Positions 16,301-23,589 of a stretch of DNA of 24,946 nucleotides are shown one piece after another (positions within the stretch are counted from its first letter, which is position 1; each line of letters opens with the position of its first letter). The notes below the pieces were generated by a model. It was not told the origin of the DNA. It did not search any database and saw only the letters and a program-made list of their open reading frames with translations. The position numbers were made by a program, and so were the translations under genes. This DNA is from CAYQEC01 sp964416425 (GTDB taxonomy: Bacteria; Actinomycetota; Acidimicrobiia; Spongiisociales; UBA5794): assembly GCA_964416425.1 (NCBI GenBank), contig CAYQEC010000032.1:1-24946 (forward strand), read 5' to 3'.

Positions 16301-16635
16301 AGGTGTGGGTGTCGCCCGACGGGCGGTTTTGGACTCGAGCCACCGGGACCGGTGGCGAGACCGTCACCAGCAGCAGGATCGGCGTCGGCCCGGCGGGGGT
16401 GCTCGCCATCCGCGACTCCACGACTGGGTTGGGCGGGTCGTCGCTGTGGTTCTCGGCCGACGGGACGTCGTGGGAGTGGATCGGCCGCGTCGCCGACCTC
16501 GACACCGGCGGCGGGAAGGCCTTGGTCTCCCCGGTGGTGGGTGACGACTCGGCGGTGCTCGTGGTGGGGACGGCGGGTGACGGGACACGGCCCCCCTCGG
16601 CCCGGGTGCTCGTCGCCCGCTTCCTCGACCGCTGA
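13381..16635 (+). CDS. Membrane-anchored protein with Asp-box propeller-like repeats and a possible NTF2-like middle domain; function unknown
   Basis: I do not recognise a specific family. The 1,084-residue protein has a basic N-terminus, one membrane segment (about 39-58, WLASGAVLLAAVAAVAVVAV), a Ser/Thr/Pro linker (61-82), then a large outside part. Asp-box-like motifs (S-x-D-G-x-x-W) recur: SSDGEAW at 14398, SADGGASW at 14760, STDGLEW at 15697, SSDGEHW at 16138, SPDGRFW at 16312 and SADGTSW at 16453. These mark beta-propeller blades of the sialidase/BNR type, but no sialidase active site is evident. Between two repeat sets lies an alpha/beta stretch (roughly nt 14970-15550, FLAAVASGDGDAAAGLL onward) that looks like an NTF2/SnoaL-like fold. 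ATG 13381 is set by the promoter six bases upstream. It stands alone between cysQ and an aminotransferase. A surface binding role is a guess. Confidence 0.7.
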   Translation: MGRREGPRGGGNDTGAVRALPPTPDAGARPPRASRPPWLASGAVLLAAVAAVAVVAVSSDSAPPTTSSTTTSIPDEAAPPEGDVVVLETDVPRDPDIEWTPWLSPGQVDTVAVVESTVTAAGSFTGSAAIWTWDPVVGWQTVPDIDPGIASSRVQVLVSIGSGEALALGAVGNDVAVWESASSTEWEYLGEEEALPGVQVTDAAWGPAGLVVLGYQVSDDGMATEQGIWLQGHDGAWSSVPIPLDPRAAFVLRSVTSTEDGYVIGGSFVSEVEPDGRHYRPVVLTSGDGVTWDVVGAGSSALLPFDMEGAIIDVAGSPEGPIAVGLAGGGNRFRPAVWRSSDGEAWYRVGVDDAAFDLAPIEVEVRATTIGGDGTTATLAIGHDEVQVGVDTRIHGLGLDAVVTAILSDRVVLDVSGETERISVGATASFERNSYLSAVAVSGDRLVAVGSVSGDPAAWSSADGGASWQVSALPVEQPDPASSVRGTAFAVAMVGSDVVAVSSDVDGGSRITHGVWRRSSGVTDVSTAATIDRLPRFLAAVASGDGDAAAGLLGADLPETGEFSLPTLGGIALDWRDDTTGGVDRAAVADSAAYLAALDTDVVVEGCAVQLGPGDVEVVPVTCTYRASSALLSLLGVEQEQGTVTARVGADGIMSVATREAESTDAWLSLAEWAADFDRSEFLDVVGSIGANGRWQLAPTITQTAAQRHLALAARFAAVTIEPGTSVAAETGAGTVEFSWPEIPDVSGPLMWAGDRYVTAGQDAAGTLSLFESTDGLEWSSGSLPAGASWIEGVVEIGGSRVALGRRGAGPAVWVQSGGAWSLADGIPDLTWNDPSVEPVVGQIVAYRGDAYVLAFGWEGADGSTTVQIWRIGADGSCTVFDISAAVPDAYFTDRGLLASEDGLFLITGATASTTSIWRSSDGEHWDEVTADLGSGGDNGVILLDIEATASGFVAIADPIGVGWESVGGGRHGEVWVSPDGRFWTRATGTGGETVTSSRIGVGPAGVLAIRDSTTGLGGSSLWFSADGTSWEWIGRVADLDTGGGKALVSPVVGDDSAVLVVGTAGDGTRPPSARVLVARFLDR

Positions 16636-16646
16636 GCGGTTTCCTG

Positions 16647-16774
16647 CCTGTCGTCCCCCCTTTGGTCTTCCTGCCGTCCCCCCCTGGGTCTTCCTGTCAT
16701 CCCCCCGGGTCATCGTGTCGTCTCTCCCTTGGTCTTCCCATCGTCCCCCCTGGGTCTTCCTGTCGTCCCCCCTT
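16647..16774. repeat. Six degenerate 21-23 bp tandem repeats in the intergenic region
   Basis: Copies begin at 16647, 16670, 16693, 16714, 16737 and 16759. The unit is roughly CCTGTCGTCCCCCC, then TKGGTCTT. Lengths vary (23, 23, 21, 23, 22, last copy cut short), so it is not a coding repeat. The array starts 11 bases after the propeller-protein stop and runs into the hairpin at 16765-16789. Rest of the spacer to 16893: a second hairpin and nothing else I recognise. Confidence 0.75.
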
Positions 16775-16789
16775 GTGAAAAGGGGGGAC
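16765..16789. terminator. 10-bp-stem hairpin at the end of the repeat array
   Basis: Arms 16765-16774 and 16780-16789 pair perfectly around GTGAA; the left arm is part of the sixth repeat copy. A second hairpin, CGGCTCC/GGAGCCG with loop GTA, lies at 16798-16814. Together they may end the upstream transcript. Confidence 0.5.
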
Positions 16790-16893
16790 CGGCGAGGCGG
16801 CTCCGTAGGAGCCGAACGAGCCGAGGGGGGTGTGCCGTCCCGTGACGTCACCCCTCCCCTCATCGCCAAAGGGGTGAGAGGAGAGCCGAGCCC

Positions 16894-16899
16894 TATCCT
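16894..16899 (+). promoter_or_regulatory. Possible -10 box (TATCCT) before aminotransferase start
   Basis: TATCCT matches four of six consensus bases and ends eight bases before ATG 16908, again suggesting a leaderless transcript. No convincing -35 box is present. Confidence 0.35.
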
Positions 16900-16907
16900 C
16901 GGTGGTC

Positions 16908-18062
16908 ATGAAGATCGCGACTCGTTCGGAGATCGCCCCCTTCTATGTGATGGAGGTGATGAAGGCGGCGGCGGAGCGGGCCGAGGCCACCGGCGAGGTA
17001 CTCCACCTCGAGGTGGGGCAGCCGAGCACGCCGGCGCCGCGGGGCGTGATCGAAGCGGCTCGGCGGATCCTCGACGAGGACCGGCTCGGCTACACCGACG
17101 CCACCGGCATCCCCGCGCTGCGGCGCCGCATCGCCCGGCACTACCGGGAACGGCACGACCTCGAGGTCGATCCGGAACGGGTGGTGGTCACGGTCGGGGC
17201 CTCCGGGGGGTGCGTGCTCGCCTTCCTCGCCGCCTTCGACGAGGGCGACCGGGTGGCGGTCACCGAGCCCGGCTACCCCTGCTACCGCAACATGCTGGAA
17301 GCGCTCGGGATCGAGGTGGTGGGGCTCCCGGTCGGACCCGAGACCCGCTTCGTGCCCACCACTGACCAGCTCGACGCCGCCGGCCCGCTCCACGGCCTCG
17401 TGCTCGCCAGCCCTTCCAACCCCACCGGCACCACCCTCACCCCGTCCGAGTTGAAGGCGCTCGCCGATCACTGCACCTCGGCCGGGATCCGGCTCGTCGC
17501 CGACGAGATCTACCACGGCATCACCTACCGCGATCCGGCGCCCACCGCGCTGGCGTTCTCGGAGTCGGCGGTCGTGGTCCAGAGCTTCTCGAAGTACTAC
17601 TCGATGACCGGGTGGCGCCTCGGGTGGCTGGTGGTTCCCGACGAGCTGGTCCGTCCCGTGGAGCGGCTCGCTCAGAACCTGTTCATCTCGGCGCCGACGC
17701 TGTCGCAGCATGCCGGGGTCGCGGCCTTCGACTGTGGGGAAGAGCTGGACGGGAACGTTGCCCGCTACGCCGCCAACCGGGCCGTGCTGCTGGAAGCCTT
17801 CGCGCGAGCCGGGCTCGCCCGGCTGGCGCCACCCGACGGCGCCTTCTACCTCTACGTCGACGTCTCCCACCTGACCGACGACAGCCCGGTGCTGTGCCGC
17901 ACCTGGCTCGACGAACTCGGGGTGGCGACCACCCCCGGCATCGACTTCGACCGGGTGCGGGGGAACCGGTACGTGCGGTTCTCCTACTCGGAATCGACCG
18001 AAGACGTCACCGAAGCGGCGCGGCGGATCAAGGCGTGGATGGGGCACACGAGAGTGAGCTGA
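16908..18062 (+). CDS. PLP-dependent class I/II aminotransferase
   Basis: This 384-residue fold-type I enzyme transfers an amino group between an amino acid and a 2-oxo acid, with PLP as cofactor. Family marks are LEVGQPSTPAP near the N-terminus, YTDATGIPALRRRIA, SPSNPTGT (the Asn contacting PLP), VADEIYHGI and the PLP-lysine motif SFSKYYSMTGWRLGW with K229. The C-terminal arginine motif for the substrate carboxylate appears as YVRFSYSES. It resembles aspartate/alanine-type aminotransferases, but substrate specificity is not readable. ATG 16908 is preferred over the GTG two codons upstream because of TATCCT just before it and the MKIATRSEIAPF beginning. It converges with galK, 71 bp away, so it is not part of the sugar operon. 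Confidence 0.9.
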   Translation: MKIATRSEIAPFYVMEVMKAAAERAEATGEVLHLEVGQPSTPAPRGVIEAARRILDEDRLGYTDATGIPALRRRIARHYRERHDLEVDPERVVVTVGASGGCVLAFLAAFDEGDRVAVTEPGYPCYRNMLEALGIEVVGLPVGPETRFVPTTDQLDAAGPLHGLVLASPSNPTGTTLTPSELKALADHCTSAGIRLVADEIYHGITYRDPAPTALAFSESAVVVQSFSKYYSMTGWRLGWLVVPDELVRPVERLAQNLFISAPTLSQHAGVAAFDCGEELDGNVARYAANRAVLLEAFARAGLARLAPPDGAFYLYVDVSHLTDDSPVLCRTWLDELGVATTPGIDFDRVRGNRYVRFSYSESTEDVTEAARRIKAWMGHTRVS

Positions 18063-18133
18063 GAGAGAGCCGTGGACGCCGTGGAGCGTCTCCTCGTCGA
18101 TGGTCGTTCGATGATGTCGAGGCCCCATCTCCC
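18063..18133. other. Convergent spacer between aminotransferase and galK
   Basis: This 71-base spacer lies between two converging genes. The only structure seen is a weak 5-bp hairpin (GACGC 18075-18079 with GCGTC 18086-18090), a poor bidirectional terminator candidate. Confidence 0.3.
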
Positions 18134-19264
18134 TCAGGTGATCCGCCGTGCCCCATCCGACGGGGTGACCGTGAAGGTGTTGGGCGCGGCGAATGCGGCC
18201 CGGGCGAAGGCAGCCTCGACCCCGGCTCGGGCCGGTTCGAGCAGCGTGGTCGGGACCAGACCCAGCGCGGAACCGCCGAACCCGCCGCCGGTCATCCGCG
18301 CTCCGACGGCTCCCGCCTCGAGCAACGTTTCCACTGCGAGGTCGAGCTCTGGACAGCTCGCTTCAAAATCGTCGCGGATCGAAGCGTGTGCTTCGGTCAG
18401 GAGCGCGCCGGCCCGCCCCCAGTCTTCGGCGGCGAGTGCCTTCGCCGTCTCGACGACACGGTGATTCTCCGTGATGACGTGCTTGGCCCGGCTACGGATC
18501 CGATCGTCGTCGAGGCGATCTAGTGCCGCGTCGAGGTCGTCGTATGCGATCTCGCCGAGCAGGGAGACACCGAGCTGGCGGGCGGCCGATTCGCAGTCGC
18601 GGCGCCGGGCGGCGTATTCGCCCCCGGCGTGAGCGTGCCGGACGCGGGTGTCGACGACCAGCACCGTCAAGCCGGCGCCGGCAGGATCGAACGGGATCTG
18701 CTCGGTGCGCTCCTCCGAAGTGTCGTAGAGCAGGGCATGCCCGGCGGTGCACAGCAACGAAGCCATCTGATCCATGCCGCCCGTCGGCGCGCCGACATAT
18801 GCGTTCTCGGCGCGTCTGGTGAGGCGCGCCAGTTCCCTCCGGTCGAGGTCCATCCCCAGCACGTCGTTGATTCCGAGCGCGACGGAACAGGTGAGCGCAG
18901 CCGACGACGACAGGCCCGATCCGACGGGGACGTCGCTGCTGATCGCGATGTCGAACCCGGAATCGACGCCGAGTGCCCACAGCACGCCTGCCACGTAGGC
19001 GCCCCAGCCGTCCGGCACTCCCGGGGTCAGCTGGGCGACCGGGAGTTCGACGATGCCGGGCTCCTGTTCGGAGCAGATCCGGATGTGCCCGTCATCCCGG
19101 GGCCGGATCGCCGCCTGGGTCCGTTCCGCGAGGGCGAACGGCAACACCAAGCCGCCGTTGTAGTCGGTGTGCTCCCCGATCAGATTGACCCGGCCGGGGG
19201 CGGCCCAGACGCCGGCGGGGGCGGTCCCGAGCGTCCGCTGCGCCAGGGCGGCGGCCTGCGTCAT
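18134..19264 (-). CDS. galK: Galactokinase
   Basis: The enzyme phosphorylates alpha-D-galactose with ATP to galactose 1-phosphate, the first committed Leloir step. The 376-residue GHMP kinase has the galactokinase signature GRVNLIGEHTDYNGG (24-38), the ATP loop PVGSGLSSSAA (113-123), GGMDQM carrying the likely catalytic aspartate, and GARMTGGGFGG near the C-terminus. The conserved sugar-binding Glu-His-x-Asp of the signature is intact. The start ATG overlaps the galT stop by four bases (ATGA on the minus strand, 19261-19264), so the two genes are translationally coupled and galK is the last gene of the operon. The signature argues for galactokinase rather than a homoserine or mevalonate kinase. 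Confidence 0.96.
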   Translation of the reverse strand: MTQAAALAQRTLGTAPAGVWAAPGRVNLIGEHTDYNGGLVLPFALAERTQAAIRPRDDGHIRICSEQEPGIVELPVAQLTPGVPDGWGAYVAGVLWALGVDSGFDIAISSDVPVGSGLSSSAALTCSVALGINDVLGMDLDRRELARLTRRAENAYVGAPTGGMDQMASLLCTAGHALLYDTSEERTEQIPFDPAGAGLTVLVVDTRVRHAHAGGEYAARRRDCESAARQLGVSLLGEIAYDDLDAALDRLDDDRIRSRAKHVITENHRVVETAKALAAEDWGRAGALLTEAHASIRDDFEASCPELDLAVETLLEAGAVGARMTGGGFGGSALGLVPTTLLEPARAGVEAAFARAAFAAPNTFTVTPSDGARRIT

Positions 19265-20346
19265 CGTGGTCCCTGCCGGATCAGCGCTGCGATCTGCTCC
19301 GGGGTGGAGTCGTTGATCCAGACGCCCATGCCCGATTCGGTGCCGGCGAGGTACTTGATCTTGTCGGCCGCCCGCCGTACCGAGAACACTTCGAGATGGA
19401 GATAGGCGAGGTCGCGATCGCGTCGTACCGGTGCCTGATGCCAGGCGGCGATGTAGGGAAGGGGGGTCTCGTAGAGCGCATCGAGACGTTTCAGAACGCT
19501 GAGATAGAGGCTCGAGAAGTCGTCGCGCTCAGCGTCGGTGAGCCCGGTGAGGTCTTCGACCCGCCGGTGCGGGTAGAAGTGGACCTCGATCGGCCAGCGC
19601 GCCGCCGGGGGGACGAACGCGGTCCACGTGTCGTTGGCCGCCACGACGCGATCACCGATCCGCTGCTCCGCGGCGAGCAGTTCGGCGAAGAGGTTCTCGC
19701 CGTGCTGATTGCGATACCGTCTCGCACTCGTCAGCATCCGGTCGGTCCTCGGGGTGACGAAGGGGAAGGCGTAGATCTGCCCATGCGGATGGGTCAGGGT
19801 CACGCCGATCTCGATGCCTCGGTTCTCGAAGGGGAACACCTGCTCGATACCGGGCAGCGCGGCGAGTGTTGCGGTGCGATCGGCCCACACGTCGACCACC
19901 CGGCGCACCCGGCTCAGGCTCAGCTCAGAGAAGGAGCGATCGTGATCGGACGTGAACACCACCACCTCACACCGCCCCTGCGCGGGCTCGCGCCCGACGG
20001 TGGCGGGAATCGTCACCGACGTGTCGAGATCGTCCGAATGCCGGACCAGGCTGGGGAAGCGGTTCTCGAAGACGACGATGTCGTAGTCACGGTCGGGGAC
20101 CTCGGTGGCGTTGGCCGCGGTCGTGGGGCACAACGGGCACCGGTTGGTCGGCGGCATGAAGGTGCGCCCTTGCCGGTGGGAGGCCATGACAACCCACTCA
20201 TCGAGAATCGGATCGTGCCGCATCTCGGACGAGATCTGCAGATCCGGGAGAACCCGAGCGTCGTTCGTCGCCCGGACAACCGACTCGTCCGAGTCGTAGT
20301 AGATGAGATCGCGGCCATCGGCCAGCGTTGTCACGGTCTTCTTCAT
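19261..20346 (-). CDS. galT: Galactose-1-phosphate uridylyltransferase
   Basis: The enzyme exchanges UMP between UDP-glucose and galactose 1-phosphate, giving UDP-galactose and glucose 1-phosphate. In this 361-residue protein the HIT-type active site is THPHGQ, with HPH at 186-188 and H188 as nucleophile by comparison with E. coli H166. The zinc ligands of the E. coli enzyme are matched by C70, C73 (CPLC), H135 and H186. The start ATG 20346 (MKKTV) is chosen because a GAGG stands four bases upstream; the longer open frame to 20508 has atypical sequence and runs into the permease gene. It overlaps galK by 4 bp and follows the ABC permease by 103 bp, so it may be driven by the transporter promoter or by its own. 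Confidence 0.95.
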   Translation of the reverse strand: MKKTVTTLADGRDLIYYDSDESVVRATNDARVLPDLQISSEMRHDPILDEWVVMASHRQGRTFMPPTNRCPLCPTTAANATEVPDRDYDIVVFENRFPSLVRHSDDLDTSVTIPATVGREPAQGRCEVVVFTSDHDRSFSELSLSRVRRVVDVWADRTATLAALPGIEQVFPFENRGIEIGVTLTHPHGQIYAFPFVTPRTDRMLTSARRYRNQHGENLFAELLAAEQRIGDRVVAANDTWTAFVPPAARWPIEVHFYPHRRVEDLTGLTDAERDDFSSLYLSVLKRLDALYETPLPYIAAWHQAPVRRDRDLAYLHLEVFSVRRAADKIKYLAGTESGMGVWINDSTPEQIAALIRQGPR

Positions 20347-20449
20347 GGTTCCTCGGACGGAAGTCCGGGGGCCGCGGCGGTCGGCCGCGATGCCCTGCAC
20401 CGCACCTGCCCGGTGGGGTGCCGTCCGGCAGGGTACAGGGGCATGGTGG
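20347..20449 (-). other. Spacer between ABC permease and galT
   Basis: These 103 bases hold a hairpin-forming pair CCTGCC (20405-20410) and GGCAGG (20427-20432). The hairpin could reduce read-through from the transporter genes into galTK. I see no convincing promoter. Confidence 0.3.
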
Positions 20450-21484
20450 CTAGCCGAAGCGTCGCTGCACGACGGCGTGGATCGAGACCGACACCACGAT
20501 GACGGCACCGTAGATCAGCTCGGTGTAGAACCCGGTGAGCCCGACCGCAACGATCCCGGCCTGGATCGTCCCGATCATGAATGCACCGAGAACCGTGCCG
20601 AGGATGGTGCCCTTGCCGCCGAACACCGAGGTGCCCCCGACGAACACCGCAGCCAGCGCCGGCAGCAACTGCCCCTCGCCGACCGACGGGAAGAACGAAA
20701 CGATGAAGAGGCTCGACAGGATGCCGGCGAACGCCGCGGCGACACCGACGAGGACGAAGAGGATCATTCGTACCCTGCCCGTCTTGATGCCCTGCAGTTC
20801 CGCGGTCTGAATGTTGTCCCCGATCACGTAGACGGCAGCACCGAACTTGTGGCGGTTGAGCAGGATCCAGACCGCGACCGCGACGAGGAGCAGCCAGAAG
20901 GACTGCAACGGAAAGCCGTGGAACTTGCCGACGAACACTCGGAACAGGATCGAGTCACGCGTTGGAGCCAGGGTTATGTTCCTGCCGCCGATCAGAACCG
21001 TTGCCAGCCCGCGGAAGAAGAACATGGTGCCGATGGTGGCGACGAGCGCGGGCACCCCGATCTTGACGACGATGAAGGCATTCAGCAGCCCGGCCGCGGC
21101 CCCGATCAGCAATGCGGTGAGCACCGCAAGGCCTACGTTGCCCGTCGCCTCCCAGACGAGAACGAAGCCGACCATGCCCAGCGCCATGACCGACGGGAAG
21201 GAGAGGTCGATCTCGCCGGCGACAATCACCAGGGTGAGCGGCAGGGCAACGATGCCGAACATCGGGATCGTCGCGGCGAAGGCGCGATAGATGTCGAGCT
21301 TGAGGAATGTGTCGGGTGCTGCGAACACGAAGGTGAGCCACAGCGCGATGAACGCACCGGTGATACCGACCTGGCCGGCGTACGCGCTGAGAAACCGTTT
21401 TGGGTCTTTCCGGAAGGAGATGCCCCGTCCGTCTGGCCGACTGTCGGTGACGGATCCCTTCGGGTCTTCCGCCGTGTCGGTCAT
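20450..21484 (-). CDS. Sugar ABC transporter permease (RbsC/BPD_transp_2 family)
   Basis: The 344-residue membrane protein is the channel subunit of a carbohydrate ABC importer. After a charged N-terminus of ~30 residues it has around eight to ten hydrophobic segments. The family-typical segment GEIDLSFPSVMALG (GGIDLSVGS in RbsC) and the later VFVGGTSVFGGKGTILGT, which precedes the ATPase contact region, are both clear. Its start overlaps the ATPase stop by four bases (ATGA, 21481-21484), indicating coupled translation. With only one permease gene, the channel should be a homodimer. Genes on either side (binding protein and ATPase upstream, galTK downstream) suggest galactose or a galactoside as cargo; this is context-based. 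Confidence 0.93.
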   Translation of the reverse strand: MTDTAEDPKGSVTDSRPDGRGISFRKDPKRFLSAYAGQVGITGAFIALWLTFVFAAPDTFLKLDIYRAFAATIPMFGIVALPLTLVIVAGEIDLSFPSVMALGMVGFVLVWEATGNVGLAVLTALLIGAAAGLLNAFIVVKIGVPALVATIGTMFFFRGLATVLIGGRNITLAPTRDSILFRVFVGKFHGFPLQSFWLLLVAVAVWILLNRHKFGAAVYVIGDNIQTAELQGIKTGRVRMILFVLVGVAAAFAGILSSLFIVSFFPSVGEGQLLPALAAVFVGGTSVFGGKGTILGTVLGAFMIGTIQAGIVAVGLTGFYTELIYGAVIVVSVSIHAVVQRRFG

Positions 21485-22311
21485 GACGCCACCTCTTCGC
21501 CCTTCCCGCCTTCTTCGAAGGGATCGTCGGGCACCGAGGACGTGCCGGTTTCGGCGATCTCACGCATGATCTCGGTCAGCTCGATGACACTTCGATGCTT
21601 AGGGCGGAAGCGACCGGCGATCGTGCCACGGTCGAGCACGACCACCCGGTCTGCGACCTCGTAGACGTGGAAGATGTTGTGGTCGATCAGGATGGCCGAC
21701 TTGCCCGCATCCCGGATCGACTGGATGAAAAGGAGCAGCTTGTCGATCTCCGAGATCGACAAGCCCACCGCCGGCTCGTCGAGAATCAGTATCTCCGCAT
21801 CGAAGTAGAGGGCTCGCGTGATGGCGATGCCCTGCTTCTCGCCGCCGGAGAAGTTCTTCACCACGGATTCGGGGGTGACCGCGGTCGAGGTGAATCCCAT
21901 CGACCCGAGCATCAGCTTCTGGGTGGCTCTGCGCATCTCCCGTACGTTGAGGAAGCCGAAGCGGGTCACGATTTCCTGTCCGATGAAGATGTTGCGCCAC
22001 AGCGTCTGCAGATCGGCGAGCGCACGTTCCTGATAGACCGCAGCCACGCCGAGTTCCCGAGCCTTCTCGACGGTCAGATTGGTCACGGGGACGCCATCGA
22101 AGAGGAGCTCCCCCTTGGTTTGTTCGTGATAGCCACAGACGATCTTGATGAGTGTTGACTTGCCTGCTCCGTTGTCGCCGATCAGTCCGACGATCTCGTT
22201 GCGGCCGAGACGGAAGTTGACATCTGACAGCGCCTTGACACCAGCGAACTGCTTGGTGACGCCCCGCAGCTCGAGGCGAGGAGCCCGCTGCTGGTCTTCC
22301 GGACTGGGCAT
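21481..22311 (-). CDS. Sugar ABC transporter ATP-binding protein (single-domain)
   Basis: This 276-residue ATPase powers the importer. Walker A is GDNGAGKST (45-53), the Q-loop glutamine is Q94 (VYQERAL), the signature is SGGEKQ (155-160), Walker B is ILILDEP (174-180) and the switch histidine is H211. RbsA and MglA carry two such domains in ~500 residues; this protein has one, so it should act as a homodimer, like FrcA-type half ATPases. The start ATG 22311 has AGAGG three bases upstream on the minus strand. It follows the binding-protein gene by 50 bases and overlaps the permease by 4 bp. The short tail after the ATPase core (from about 235) is acidic and of unclear function. Confidence 0.93.
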   Translation of the reverse strand: MPSPEDQQRAPRLELRGVTKQFAGVKALSDVNFRLGRNEIVGLIGDNGAGKSTLIKIVCGYHEQTKGELLFDGVPVTNLTVEKARELGVAAVYQERALADLQTLWRNIFIGQEIVTRFGFLNVREMRRATQKLMLGSMGFTSTAVTPESVVKNFSGGEKQGIAITRALYFDAEILILDEPAVGLSISEIDKLLLFIQSIRDAGKSAILIDHNIFHVYEVADRVVVLDRGTIAGRFRPKHRSVIELTEIMREIAETGTSSVPDDPFEEGGKGEEVAS

Positions 22312-22333
22312 TGACCTCTGTCCCTTCTCGTCC

Positions 22334-22350
22334 CGGCCGCAACACGGCCG
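22334..22350 (-). terminator. Hairpin between binding-protein and ATPase genes
   Basis: CGGCCG arms (22334-22339 and 22345-22350) enclose a 5-base loop, and three more pairs can form outside a bulged A. It lies 11 bases after the binding-protein stop on the minus strand. It is a plausible partial terminator or mRNA stabiliser that lets the binding protein be made in excess over the membrane components. Confidence 0.45.
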
Positions 22351-22361
22351 AGGATTACCTG

Positions 22362-23450
22362 CTAGCGGATCTGGTCGGTCACCAGGTCTGCGAGGAGATC
22401 GATGTTCTCCTTGTAAGCAAAGCCTGCACCGGTGTCGATGTGCAAACCGGTGAACGCGTACTTGTGCGTCATGCAGATCTGGAGGATCGGGTAGAACCCC
22501 TGCAGGTACTGCTGCTGATCGATGACCAGGTCGGTCCAGCCAGCCCGGATCGACTCGACGGTTGATGCGCTCAGGTCGAAGCCCGCACCGATGACATCAT
22601 CGGGGCCAAGGCTCGCAGCCTCGAAGTAGGTCTGCTGCGCCGCGGTGAGTGCACCGTGGTCGGTGACGACGAGCTTGACGTCGGGATGCGACGAGGCATA
22701 CCCGACGAACGTCGAGGTGCCTGCCGCGGCGTCCGCGTTGGTCGCAGCGTCGATCTCGAGGTAGTCGACGGTCAAGCCGGCCTCCTCGAGTGCGTCGATG
22801 ACGCCCTTGGTGCGTTCACCGCGCCCAGCCTGAGATAGCAGGCCCCAGACCATCGCCCGGTCGCCGGCGGCCAGACCGAAGCGGGCGACCGCCTCGGCGC
22901 CGAGCGCGTGCCCCGCCGAATACAGCTCTGCGCCCACATAGCCGAAGCCGTTACTCGCGTACTTCGCCTCGATGGTGGGGAGCGTGGTGTTCTGGCTCGT
23001 CACGATGATGCCGGCTGCTTCGGCCTCGTCGACGAGCGGGGCGAAGGCGTCGTCACCAGGGTGACCCATGATGGCGATGCCGTCGGGGTGGGTGGCGACG
23101 GCCTCCCGGAACTGGGAGAGCATCTTCTCGGGATCCCAGTCGGACCACACGTACTCGACGTTGGCTCCGAGCGTCTTCTCGGCGAGAACGGCGCCGTTGT
23201 AGACAACGGTGGCGAACGGACCGCCCGTAGGGCCACCGGGGAAGAAGATGATGTCAGTGTCGGCGCAGAACCCGGCCTCGGTCGATTGACCGCTGTCCGG
23301 AGCCGCCGTGGTGGTCGTCGTCTCGTCGGTTTGACCGCTCGTGGTCGTGGTCGTCTCGTCGGATGAGCTGCTGCACGAAGCCACCAGCATCGCCATCACA
23401 ACAGCCATGATCAGCAATGCCAACGAACTCCGTCTTCTCGGTGTTGTCAT
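22362..23450 (-). CDS. Sugar ABC transporter substrate-binding lipoprotein
   Basis: The 362-residue protein has a lipoprotein signal: basic MTTPRRRSS, hydrophobic core, then VASC with Cys26 as the lipidation site. A Ser/Thr-rich linker (about 27-50, two runs of five Thr) tethers it to the membrane. The rest is a periplasmic-binding-protein/LacI-type sugar-binding domain of the Peripla_BP_4 kind (VVYNGAVLAEKTLG, IAIMGHPGDDAFAPLVDEAEAAGI, VTDHGALTAAQQ). It captures the sugar outside the cell for the ABC importer. ATG 23450 is chosen over the longer frame to 23570 because GGGAGG stands four bases upstream and the signal peptide begins there. It is first in the minus-strand operon; an operator-like site lies about 100 bp upstream. 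The ligand is probably galactose-related by context. Confidence 0.9.
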   Translation of the reverse strand: MTTPRRRSSLALLIMAVVMAMLVASCSSSSDETTTTTSGQTDETTTTTAAPDSGQSTEAGFCADTDIIFFPGGPTGGPFATVVYNGAVLAEKTLGANVEYVWSDWDPEKMLSQFREAVATHPDGIAIMGHPGDDAFAPLVDEAEAAGIIVTSQNTTLPTIEAKYASNGFGYVGAELYSAGHALGAEAVARFGLAAGDRAMVWGLLSQAGRGERTKGVIDALEEAGLTVDYLEIDAATNADAAAGTSTFVGYASSHPDVKLVVTDHGALTAAQQTYFEAASLGPDDVIGAGFDLSASTVESIRAGWTDLVIDQQQYLQGFYPILQICMTHKYAFTGLHIDTGAGFAYKENIDLLADLVTDQIR

Positions 23451-23544
23451 GTTTCCTCCCGTATCCCTCGCGAACTCTCCTCCAAACACGATCCAGTGCG
23501 ATCTGCGACACGGCTCTCGAGCCCATGTCTCGCTCCTCCGGACC

Positions 23545-23568
23545 GTTACCGCTACCGGGAACGCTAAC
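23545..23568 (-). promoter_or_regulatory. Operator-like 24-bp palindromic site A (GTTAnCG-N10-CGnTAAC)
   Basis: The site carries GTTACCG (23545-23551) and CGCTAAC (23562-23568) as inverted arms with a 10-base spacer. Read on the minus strand it matches site B at 21 of 24 positions. It overlaps the predicted -10 box of the binding-protein promoter, so a bound LacI protein would block that promoter. Confidence 0.7.
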
Positions 23569-23589
23569 ATCCTGGTAATACCCTGTCGA
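23561..23589 (-). promoter_or_regulatory. Possible promoter of the sugar operon (TCGACA-17-TAGCGT)
   Basis: On the minus strand TCGACA (23589-23584, five of six bases) is followed after 17 bases by TAGCGT (23566-23561), which has only the TAnnnT core. The leader would be about 104 bases. The -10 box lies within operator-like site A. Confidence 0.4.

Noticed and set aside
15271..16869. 532-codon minus-strand frame containing RGDDRKTQGG repeats
   Set aside because: The peptide repeats come from the non-coding 22-bp array, and the rest is antisense to the propeller-like protein. Variable unit length argues against coding.
20303..21664. 453-codon plus-strand frame opposite the ABC permease
   Set aside because: It is rich in Asp/Glu/Arg/Gln with no domain, and antisense to a permease with clear membrane segments and family motifs.
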